19,507 bases of DNA from an uncultured Faecalibacterium sp. GTDB lineage: Bacteria > Bacillota > Clostridia > Oscillospirales > Ruminococcaceae. The translations under genes and the position numbers were made by a program. The stretch covers positions 1 to 19,507 of the forward strand of contig CAKSWU010000031.1 of the NCBI GenBank assembly GCA_934513205.1, written 5' to 3'. Positions 14,308 through 19,507 of the stretch are shown here, piece after piece (positions within the stretch are counted from its first letter, which is position 1; every line of letters starts with the position of its first letter). The notes under the pieces were generated by a model. The model was not told the DNA's origin and made no database searches. It saw only the letters and a program-made list of their open reading frames with translations.

Positions 14308-15186
14308 ATGATTCAACTTTCATACAAACAGCAGATCGCCTTCAACTCGCTGTCCATCCTTGCAGGCAACTGCCTGTACGCATTGACCGTGGTACTGTTT
14401 CTGATGCCCTCCGGCCTGATCACCGGCGGTGCCACCGGCATCGCGCTGGGCGTCAACCGTGCGTTGGGACTGCCGGCGTCCGGGGTGCTGTTCGTCATCA
14501 ACATGACCATGCTTGCGGTGGGCTGGGTGCTGCTGGGGCGGCGCTTTGCCATCACCACCATTGCCAGCACCGTGCTCAGCCCCATGTTCCTGGCCCTGTG
14601 GGAGCGGGTATTCCACGGCTTTGTGCTGACGGATGATATTGTGCTCAACACCATCTTTGCCGGTTTTGGCGTGGGCATTGCGCTGGGCATCACCATCCGC
14701 TCCGGTGCTTCCACCGGCGGTATGGACATCCCCCCGCTGGTGCTGAACAAATACCTCCACATCCCGGTGTCCGCCAGCATGATGGTGTTTGACATAATCA
14801 TCCTCTGTGTGCAGGCGACCTTCACCCCGCTGCGGCAGTGTCTGTACGGCATCGTGATGGTCATTGTGTACACCATCGTGCTGGACAAGGTGCTCATCTT
14901 CGGCACCACCCGCACCGAGGTGAAGATCATCAGCCGCTACGCTGACGAGATCCGGGACGCCATCCTTTCGCAGCTGGACCGCGGTGTTACGGTGCTGCAC
15001 GGCGAGGGCGGTTACAGCCGCGAGCAGGAGCAGGTGCTGCTGAGCGTCATCACCAATCGGCAGCTGCCCCGGCTGGAAAAGCTGGCAAAGCTCATCGACC
15101 CGGCCTGCTTTATGATCGTCAGCCATGTGACCGAGGTCAGCGGACGCGGCTTCTCACTGGAAAGAGACTATCAGGCAGAGAAGTAA
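14308..15186 (+). CDS. YitT family membrane protein (DUF2179 C-terminus)
   Basis: Integral membrane protein, 292 residues, the usual length for YitT. About five or six hydrophobic segments lie between residues 12 and 195 (roughly 14-34, 56-76, 82-98, 112-131, 155-172 and 179-197). The family signatures PSGLITGGATGIA (34-46) and IRSGASTGGMDIPPLVLNK (130-148) are both present. The soluble C-terminal DUF2179 domain runs from about residue 203 to 285 (TEVKIISRYADEIRDAIL, then RGVTVLHGEGGYS, then LSVITNRQ). The function of the family is not settled. AAAAGGA upstream supports ATG 14308. It follows the P-II-like gene but has its own promoter, so a link to the DUF1538 unit is only positional. Confidence 0.9.
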   Translation: MIQLSYKQQIAFNSLSILAGNCLYALTVVLFLMPSGLITGGATGIALGVNRALGLPASGVLFVINMTMLAVGWVLLGRRFAITTIASTVLSPMFLALWERVFHGFVLTDDIVLNTIFAGFGVGIALGITIRSGASTGGMDIPPLVLNKYLHIPVSASMMVFDIIILCVQATFTPLRQCLYGIVMVIVYTIVLDKVLIFGTTRTEVKIISRYADEIRDAILSQLDRGVTVLHGEGGYSREQEQVLLSVITNRQLPRLEKLAKLIDPACFMIVSHVTEVSGRGFSLERDYQAEK

Positions 15187-15201
15187 ACGTGGCGATTGGT
15201 C

Positions 15202-15282
15202 AAAACCCTCTCAATCACGCCGGACGGCGTACCAGCTCCCCCAAAGGGAAGCTGGTGAACGGAGTGAGCCTGAGAGGGTTTT
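15202..15282. repeat. Palindromic intergenic repeat, copy 2 (short form, 81 bp)
   Basis: Perfect 12-bp ends AAAACCCTCTCA / TGAGAGGGTTTT around an inner hairpin ACCAGCTCCCCCAAAGGGAAGCTGGT (26 bp, quoted in two parts: ACCAGCTCCCCC and AAAGGGAAGCTGGT). It shares CCCTCTCA and CAGCTCCCCCAAAG with copy 3. It starts 16 nt after the YitT-family stop and its A/T-flanked ends would let it act as a terminator in either direction. Confidence 0.82.
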
Positions 15283-15309
15283 ACGGAAGGCGGATTTTCC
15301 CCAAGGCTC

Positions 15310-15339
15310 TTGCAAAACTGCCCCGGTTTGGGGTATAGT
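15310..15339 (+). promoter_or_regulatory. Promoter of the DUF1858-trmK-nif3 unit
   Basis: -35 TTGCAA (15310-15315, 4 of 6), 18-bp spacer, -10 TATAGT (15334-15339, 5 of 6). The expected leader is about 50 nt. Confidence 0.65.
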
Positions 15340-15395
15340 ATAGACGAACAGTAGGTTATACTGCATTTCACTCAGAACAGAAAGGAACCGCTATC

Positions 15396-15650
15396 ATGTT
15401 TGATATTTTCAATATGCTCAAAAAAGAGGACCACACCGCACCCAAGCAGGTGACCCGCGATACCATCATTGGGGATATTCTGGACATGGACCAGTCCACC
15501 GCGCCCTACTTTATGGAGATCGGCATGCATTGTCTGGGCTGCCCGGCTTCCCGCGGGGAGAGCATCGAGGAAGCCTGTGCCGTTCACGGTGTGGACTGCG
15601 ATGAGCTCATCGAGAAGCTGAACACCCATCTGGCGGCAAAGAAGGCATAA
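15396..15650 (+). CDS. DUF1858 redox-disulfide domain protein
   Basis: An 84-residue protein made almost entirely of a DUF1858 domain, of the type called the hybrid-cluster-protein-associated redox-disulfide domain. The core is the segment around VTRDTIIGDILDM and then the motif MHCLGC with C46 and C49, which could form a dithiol/disulfide pair. Two further cysteines are at 61 and 68. The function is not established. No hybrid-cluster protein gene lies nearby. AAAGGA lies 9 nt before the ATG. Its stop TAA is followed immediately by the trmK ATG, so the two should be translationally coupled. Confidence 0.85.
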   Translation: MFDIFNMLKKEDHTAPKQVTRDTIIGDILDMDQSTAPYFMEIGMHCLGCPASRGESIEEACAVHGVDCDELIEKLNTHLAAKKA

Positions 15651-16310
15651 ATGCTGCCCACACTGGATGCGCGTCTGACCGCAGCCGCCCAGCTGGTGCG
15701 CCCCGGGCAGCCGGTGGCGGACATCGGCTGCGACCACGGCAAGCTGACGGCGGTGCTGGCAGCTTCGGGGCAGTACCCTAAGGTCATCGGTGCCGACCTG
15801 CGCCCCGGCCCATTGGCGAAGGCAAGGCAGACGCTGGAACATGCAGGTTGTCAAGACCGCGCTGAGCTTCGGCTTGGCGACGGTCTTTCTGTGTTGTCAG
15901 AGAATGAGGTGGGCAGCATCGTGCTGGCGGGGGTGTCGGCACAGACCGCGTGGGAGATCCTGGAAAAAGCACCGTGGGTGTTCCGCAAAGGCGGGCCCCG
16001 GATCGTTCTGATCCCCGCTACCCGCCACGATGCACTGCGCCGCTGGCTATGGGAAAACGGCTTTGCCTTTGCGGCAGACCGCCCGGTGCAGGCGGGGGGC
16101 CGCTGGTATGCGGTGATGGCGGCAGAGTACACCGGCCAGACCCGCACGCCCACCTTTGCCGAATGTCTGTTCGGCGGGACGGGAGAGTGGCCCGAGGGCG
16201 CGGGCTACGCCGCATGGCAGAAAGCCAAGCTGCCCCGGATGCGGCTGGGCGTGCCGGACGGCAGCGCACTTGCCGCCGAGATCGACGCCATTCTGAAAGA
16301 GGGAAACTGA
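15651..16310 (+). CDS. trmK: tRNA (adenine(22)-N1)-methyltransferase, TrmK family, atypical
   Basis: SAM-dependent methyltransferase of the TrmK family, which makes m1A22 in tRNA. The 219 residues are near the family length. The SAM motif VADIGCDHGKL is at residues 22-32, then GADLRPGPLAKA (47-58) and RLGDGLSVL (74-82). The next two conserved blocks differ: the family's AGMGG reads AGVSA (93-97), and the block usually written QPN reads PAT (122-124). Both would lie in or near the active site, so activity or substrate may have shifted. The gene begins directly after the DUF1858 stop and is followed 1 nt later by the nif3-like gene. The trmK-nif3 pairing (yqfN-yqfO in Bacillus) supports the family call. 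Confidence 0.8.
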   Translation: MLPTLDARLTAAAQLVRPGQPVADIGCDHGKLTAVLAASGQYPKVIGADLRPGPLAKARQTLEHAGCQDRAELRLGDGLSVLSENEVGSIVLAGVSAQTAWEILEKAPWVFRKGGPRIVLIPATRHDALRRWLWENGFAFAADRPVQAGGRWYAVMAAEYTGQTRTPTFAECLFGGTGEWPEGAGYAAWQKAKLPRMRLGVPDGSALAAEIDAILKEGN

Positions 16311-16311
16311 A

Positions 16312-17088
16312 ATGACCACGGTACAGCAGGTATACGAAGTGATGCAGCGGCTTGCCCCGCCGGAGCTGGCAGAGCACTGGGACAACCCCGGTCTGCTGGT
16401 GGACTGCGGCGGCGATGTGCGCCGGGTGCTGGTGACGCTGGACATCACCCCGGAGGTGGTGGCAGAGGCTGCGGCAAAGCAGTGCACGGTCATCGTGGCG
16501 CACCACCCGGTCATCTTTGACCCGCTGAAAAAGCTGTGCCCCGCCGATGTGCCTTATCAGCTGGTGCAGGCGGGCATTTCCGCCATCTGTATGCACACCA
16601 ATCTGGATGCCGCCGAGGGCGGGGTGAACGATGTGCTGGCGGATATTTTCGGCATCCGGCAGCGCACTGCCTTTGCAGACGGCTGCGGCCGGGTGGGGGA
16701 CATCAACCCCATCACCGTACCGGAGCTGGCCGTACTGGCGCAGCGCAAGCTGGCTGCCCTGTGTAACGCGCCGGACACCGGCCCGGCGGTGCAGGCAAAG
16801 TTTGCCGACACCGGAAAGCCGGTGCACCGGCTGGCGGTCATCAGCGGCGCAGGCGGCAGCCTGTTTGCCGAGGCTATCGCGGAGGGTGCGGACTGTCTGC
16901 TGACCGGCGAAGCCAACCACCACCATGCGCTGGACGCCAAGCGGCTGGGATTGTCGCTCATTGCGCTGGGCCACTACGCCACCGAGTTCCCGGTGACTGC
17001 CGCCGTGGCTGCCGCTCTGCGCGCCGCCCTGCCGGAGCTGGAGGTGCTGGTCAGCGCCGAGGACCGGGACCCGTATACTTATTTATAA
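16312..17088 (+). CDS. Nif3-like dinuclear metal center protein
   Basis: Member of the NIF3/YbgI family of hexameric proteins with a two-metal site; the reaction is not established. 258 residues, the short form without the inserted domain of Bacillus YqfO. Metal ligands are visible: H64 and H65 in VAHHPVIFD, D in MHTNLDAAEGGVND, and H and E near the C-terminus in GHYATE. WDNPGLLVD near residue 23 is another family signature. Its ATG lies 1 nt after the trmK stop, with GAGGG upstream. No terminator follows apart from repeat copy 3, so some transcripts may run on into rqcH. Confidence 0.9.
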   Translation: MTTVQQVYEVMQRLAPPELAEHWDNPGLLVDCGGDVRRVLVTLDITPEVVAEAAAKQCTVIVAHHPVIFDPLKKLCPADVPYQLVQAGISAICMHTNLDAAEGGVNDVLADIFGIRQRTAFADGCGRVGDINPITVPELAVLAQRKLAALCNAPDTGPAVQAKFADTGKPVHRLAVISGAGGSLFAEAIAEGADCLLTGEANHHHALDAKRLGLSLIALGHYATEFPVTAAVAAALRAALPELEVLVSAEDRDPYTYL

Positions 17089-17116
17089 AAGAAGCTGCAT
17101 AAATAAGATGAACGGC

Positions 17117-17255
17117 CTCGCCCTCTCAGTCTCGCATACGCTCGACAGCTCCCCCAAAGTGGGAGCCCTTGGCAAAACCGGAAACTTTGCCGTACTGCCA
17201 AAGCCTCTCACTTTTGGAGAGGTGGCATTGCGTAAGCAATGACGGAGAGGGCGAG
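17117..17255. repeat. Palindromic intergenic repeat, copy 3 (139 bp)
   Basis: Ends CTCGCCCTCT / AGAGGGCGAG are a perfect 10-bp inverted repeat, extending to CTCGCCCTCTCAGTC against CTCGCCCTCTCCGTC. Inside are CATTGC-GTAA-GCAATG (17226-17241) and the CTCCCCCAAAGTGGGAG and CTCTCACTTTTGGAGAG hairpins (17149-17165 and 17205-17221). The order of parts is the same as in copy 1, including TTGGCAAA and the GACGGAGAGGGCGAG end. It fills the gap between the nif3-like gene and rqcH. Confidence 0.85.
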
Positions 17256-17266
17256 CCCGCTAAAAT
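17239..17266 (+). promoter_or_regulatory. Tentative rqcH promoter starting inside repeat copy 3
   Basis: -35-like ATGACG (17239-17244, 4 of 6), 16-bp spacer, -10 TAAAAT (17261-17266, 5 of 6). The -35 lies in the right end of the repeat, so the element may supply part of the promoter. The fit is weak. Confidence 0.3.
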
Positions 17267-17292
17267 ATACATCTGCAATTTTTCGTAATAGC

Positions 17293-17296
17293 GAGG
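17293..17296 (+). promoter_or_regulatory. Ribosome binding site deciding the rqcH start
   Basis: GAGG, 8 nt before ATG 17305. An in-frame ATG at 17239 lies inside the repeat with no such site, and its extra 22 residues do not look like RqcH, so 17305 is the start. Confidence 0.65.
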
Positions 17297-17304
17297 TAAC
17301 ATTT

Positions 17305-19059
17305 ATGGCACTGGATGCCGCGACACTGGCACTGACAGCAGCGGAGCTGAAAGCCACCCTGACCGATGCCAAGATCGCAAAAATTTTTGAACCTACCCGG
17401 GATGAGCTGGTCATCACCCTGCGCACCCGCACCGATACCTATGCGCTGCTGCTGTCTGCCCGCAGCGGCTCTGCCCGGGTGTGCCTGACCGAGGAGATCT
17501 TTGAAAACCCCGAAACGCCGCCCTCCTTCTGTATGCTCATGCGCAAGCACCTGACCGGCGGCAGACTGCTGGACGTGCACATGGAGCCGGGCGACCGCAT
17601 CGTCTACTTTGATTTTCAGTGCACCAACGAGATGGGCGACCTTGTGCGCAACACCCTGTGCGCTGAGCTGATGGGGCGCTACTCCAACCTTGTGCTGGTG
17701 CAGAGCGGCAAAATTATTGACGCCCTCAAGCGGGTGGATTTTGAGGACAGCGATGTCCGGCAGCTGCTGCCGGGCCTGCCCTACACCACGCCCCCCAAGC
17801 CTGCCCGCCCGGATTTTCTGCTGGTGAGCAGCGCATCCATCGTGGCAGCCGCCTGTCAGCGGGAGCTGCCGGTGGCGGATGCCCTGAACAAGACGGTGGC
17901 CGGCGTCGGGCCGGTGGTCTGCCGGGAGGCCGCATGGCGCGCCTTTGACGGCGAGCACCTGCCCGCCAACGAGCTGACCGATGCCCAGAAGCGCAGCCTG
18001 ATGGCAGCGATCGACGAGCTGAAGGAGCTGCACGCACAGGGCGGCTGTCCCTGCAGCGTCACCGCGCCGGACGGCAAACCGGTGGAGTACACCTTCTTCC
18101 GCCCGCAGCAGTACGGCGAACAGTACACCATCCGGGAGTGGCCGTCCTTCAACGGGATGCTGGAGGGCTACTACGCCGAGAAAGACCGGGCCGAGCGGCT
18201 GCGCACCAAGAGCAAGGAGCTGCACAAGGCGGTGCACAATATGTACGACCGCGCCCTGCGCAAGCAGGCGGCACGGCAGGAGGAGCTTGCCGCCAGCGGC
18301 AAAAGCGAAAAGCTGCGCCTGTACGGCGAGCTGCTGTCTGCCAACCTCTATCTGGCGCAAAAAGGCATGAAGAGCCTGACCGTGCCCAACTGGTACGACG
18401 AGGGCAAAGAGGTGACCATCCCGCTGGATCTGCGGTTCAGCCCCAGCCAGAACGCCCAGAACTTCTTTAAGAACTACAAAAAGAAGCAGACCGCCGCCCG
18501 GATGCTGGTGGACCTGCTGGCAGAGGGCGAAAAGGAGATCGCTTATCTGGAAACGGTGCTCTACGAGGTGGAAAGTGCCTCCGGCGAAGCTGCGCTGAAC
18601 GAGATCCGCATGGAGCTGAAAAATCAGGGCTACCTGAAATACTACAAGCAGCGGGACAAAAAGCAGAAGCCTGCGGACTTTCTGCGCTATACTTCCAGCG
18701 ATGGCTTTGAGATCTTGGTAGGCCGCAACAACGCCCAGAACGACAAGCTCACCCTGCACACCGCCCGGGGCAAGGACCTGTGGTTCCATGTGCAGAAAGC
18801 CCCCGGCAGCCATGTGGTCGTCATGAGCCACGGCGAGGATATCCCGGACACCACCAGGCAGGAGGCGGCGGAGCTGGCGGTCATCCATTCCAGCGCCTAC
18901 AAGGCGGGCACCGGTGCCAAGGTGGCAGTGGACACCACCGAGGTGAAGAACATCTGGAAGGCCAACGGTGCAAAGCCCGGCATGGTGCTCTACGAGGTGT
19001 ACACCACCGTCTACATCACCCCGCGGGAGGGGCTGGACGAGCAGCTGAAGAAGAAATGA
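17305..19059 (+). CDS. rqcH: RqcH, ribosome-associated quality control factor (NFACT protein)
   Basis: Bacterial Rqc2/NEMF homologue that binds obstructed 50S subunits and recruits tRNA-Ala to add C-terminal alanine tails marking stalled chains for degradation. 584 residues, the usual length. The NFACT-N domain starts ALDAATLALTAAEL. The GDR motif places the key pair D97/R98 exactly where it is in Bacillus subtilis RqcH, so tailing activity is likely retained. A helical/coiled-coil region with many charged residues spans roughly 310-450. The NFACT-R domain starts near residue 465 (FEILVGRNNAQND, LHTARGKDLWFHVQ, APGSHVVV). It was once annotated as fibronectin-binding protein. It ends in LKKK and is followed by a strong terminator. 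Confidence 0.95.
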   Translation: MALDAATLALTAAELKATLTDAKIAKIFEPTRDELVITLRTRTDTYALLLSARSGSARVCLTEEIFENPETPPSFCMLMRKHLTGGRLLDVHMEPGDRIVYFDFQCTNEMGDLVRNTLCAELMGRYSNLVLVQSGKIIDALKRVDFEDSDVRQLLPGLPYTTPPKPARPDFLLVSSASIVAAACQRELPVADALNKTVAGVGPVVCREAAWRAFDGEHLPANELTDAQKRSLMAAIDELKELHAQGGCPCSVTAPDGKPVEYTFFRPQQYGEQYTIREWPSFNGMLEGYYAEKDRAERLRTKSKELHKAVHNMYDRALRKQAARQEELAASGKSEKLRLYGELLSANLYLAQKGMKSLTVPNWYDEGKEVTIPLDLRFSPSQNAQNFFKNYKKKQTAARMLVDLLAEGEKEIAYLETVLYEVESASGEAALNEIRMELKNQGYLKYYKQRDKKQKPADFLRYTSSDGFEILVGRNNAQNDKLTLHTARGKDLWFHVQKAPGSHVVVMSHGEDIPDTTRQEAAELAVIHSSAYKAGTGAKVAVDTTEVKNIWKANGAKPGMVLYEVYTTVYITPREGLDEQLKKK

Positions 19060-19117
19060 TTTAAACTGCGCGCCGCGTTGCTCTGCGCATCTTCAGCGGA
19101 AGAATTATTTTAAATTT

Positions 19118-19158
19118 GCCAATCGGGAAAATCTGCGGATTTTCCCGATTGGCTTTTT
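19118..19158 (+). terminator. rqcH terminator
   Basis: Perfect 16-bp stem (19118-19133 with 19138-19153), TGCG loop, then TTTTT. It starts 58 nt past the rqcH stop. Confidence 0.92.
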
Positions 19159-19190
19159 CACGGGTGGGGTCGTAAAGGCGAACGGCATTT

Positions 19191-19230
19191 GCAGCGCCTG
19201 CTTCCTGCGGGAGCGGCGGCGCTGCTTTTT
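19191..19230 (+). terminator. Second terminator-like hairpin
   Basis: GCAGCGCC (19191-19198) pairs with GGCGCTGC (19218-19225). The 19-nt loop has an imperfect inner pairing, and the stem is followed by TTTTTATT. Only 32 nt separate it from the rqcH terminator and no gene fits between them. Confidence 0.65.
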
Positions 19231-19404
19231 ATTATATATGTATAAAAGTGACAGAGCGGCCCATACTAAACACTGCACAGCGGACGCGGGCGGAGTTTTC
19301 CACCGGCAAAAAGTGCTGGGATTGTGCATCTTGCACAGAAAATGGGGCCTTTGGCAAAACGGAGAAAATAAAAAAGAAAATTCGTTCTTTTTTCTGAAAA
19401 ACAC
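19231..19404. other. Intergenic region upstream of the right-edge promoter
   Basis: Part of the 448-bp gene-free right end. It starts very A/T rich (19230-19247) and contains TGTGCA-TCT-TGCACA (about 19324-19338). A short open frame on the minus strand covers it but has biased, low-complexity content and no supported start. No gene called. Confidence 0.5.
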
Positions 19405-19433
19405 TTGCCAAATGAACGAGAATGTGATAGAAT
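19405..19433 (+). promoter_or_regulatory. Strong promoter pointing out of the window
   Basis: -35 TTGCCA (19405-19410, 5 of 6), 17-bp spacer, -10 TAGAAT (19428-19433, 5 of 6), with an A/T-rich stretch of about 45 nt just upstream (19366-19404) that resembles an UP element. Transcription would start near 19440. Confidence 0.8.
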
Positions 19434-19439
19434 ATCTCT

Positions 19440-19507
19440 CGGCTGCAAAAGGCTTGTGCGATACAAGTCGTGCAGGCCAGCGATATGCGTTGATGCGGGA
19501 GGTTGTC
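19440..19507 (+). other. Start of a structured 5' leader for an unseen gene
   Basis: The 68 nt from the predicted start of transcription to the window edge have no start codon with a good ribosome site until GGGAGG at 19497-19502. GCTTGT...ACAAGT (19452-19468) can pair. The gene itself lies beyond the edge. A translation-apparatus operon leader is possible, but I cannot name a class. Confidence 0.4.

Noticed and set aside
11899..14316. Open frame of 805 codons on the minus strand across the DUF1538 and P-II-like genes
   Set aside because: Same codon-bias shadow. It spans two genes and a terminator, has His/Gln/Gly-rich low-complexity content and no supported start.
17260..18888. Minus-strand open frame opposite rqcH
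   Set aside because: Shadow of a clear RqcH gene with no family motif of its own.
19105..19404. 99-codon minus-strand frame at the right end
   Set aside because: It crosses the rqcH terminator and the second hairpin, is lysine/phenylalanine rich from A/T tracts, and has no good ribosome site.

Overview
The window looks like a chromosomal segment of a GC-rich Clostridia member. The best guess is Faecalibacterium or a close Oscillospiraceae/Ruminococcaceae relative. The reasons are the GC-rich third codon positions, the Firmicutes-type gene set (YlbM-type TmcAL beside ackA, TrmK next to Nif3, RqcH, a DUF1858 redox-disulfide protein, YitT), strong AGGAGG ribosome sites, and palindromic CCCTCTC...GAGAGGG intergenic repeats. 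The genus is inferred and was not checked by search. I see no insertion sequence, prophage, CRISPR array, tRNA or rRNA.

Layout. 4-4234 (+) is the distal end of the F1Fo ATP synthase operon (atpA, atpG, atpD, atpC), closed by strong terminators that separate it from convergent udk (uridine kinase, -). Udk is divergent from a cardiolipin synthase (+, 5123-6763). Next come a two-ribbon zinc protein (-) with a near-consensus promoter and a leader of about 130 nt, a 133-bp palindromic repeat, and ackA (acetate kinase, -). Divergent from ackA is tmcAL (+), which uses acetate and ATP to modify the elongator tRNA-Met anticodon. A 19-bp perfect dyad lies between these two. Then follow an orphan GltD/NfnL-like Fe-S flavoprotein (10487-11803), a membrane protein carrying two fused DUF1538 repeats with a tandem P-II-like protein (11917-14199), and a YitT membrane protein. 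The window continues with a DUF1858 protein, trmK and nif3 packed head to tail, and rqcH, the ribosome quality-control Ala-tailing factor. The right edge holds two terminators, a good promoter and the start of a leader for an unseen gene.

How the genes fit together. Energy and acetate metabolism (ATP synthase, acetate kinase), acetate-dependent tRNA modification, tRNA methylation and ribosome rescue dominate. The least understood unit is the DUF1538 double-repeat membrane protein with its P-II-like partner, which looks like a transporter with a dedicated nucleotide- or metabolite-sensing regulator. At two (perhaps three) junctions here the -35 box of the next gene is embedded in the 3' arm of the preceding hairpin, so terminator and promoter share DNA. 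Three copies of one palindromic repeat family lie in intergenic gaps.
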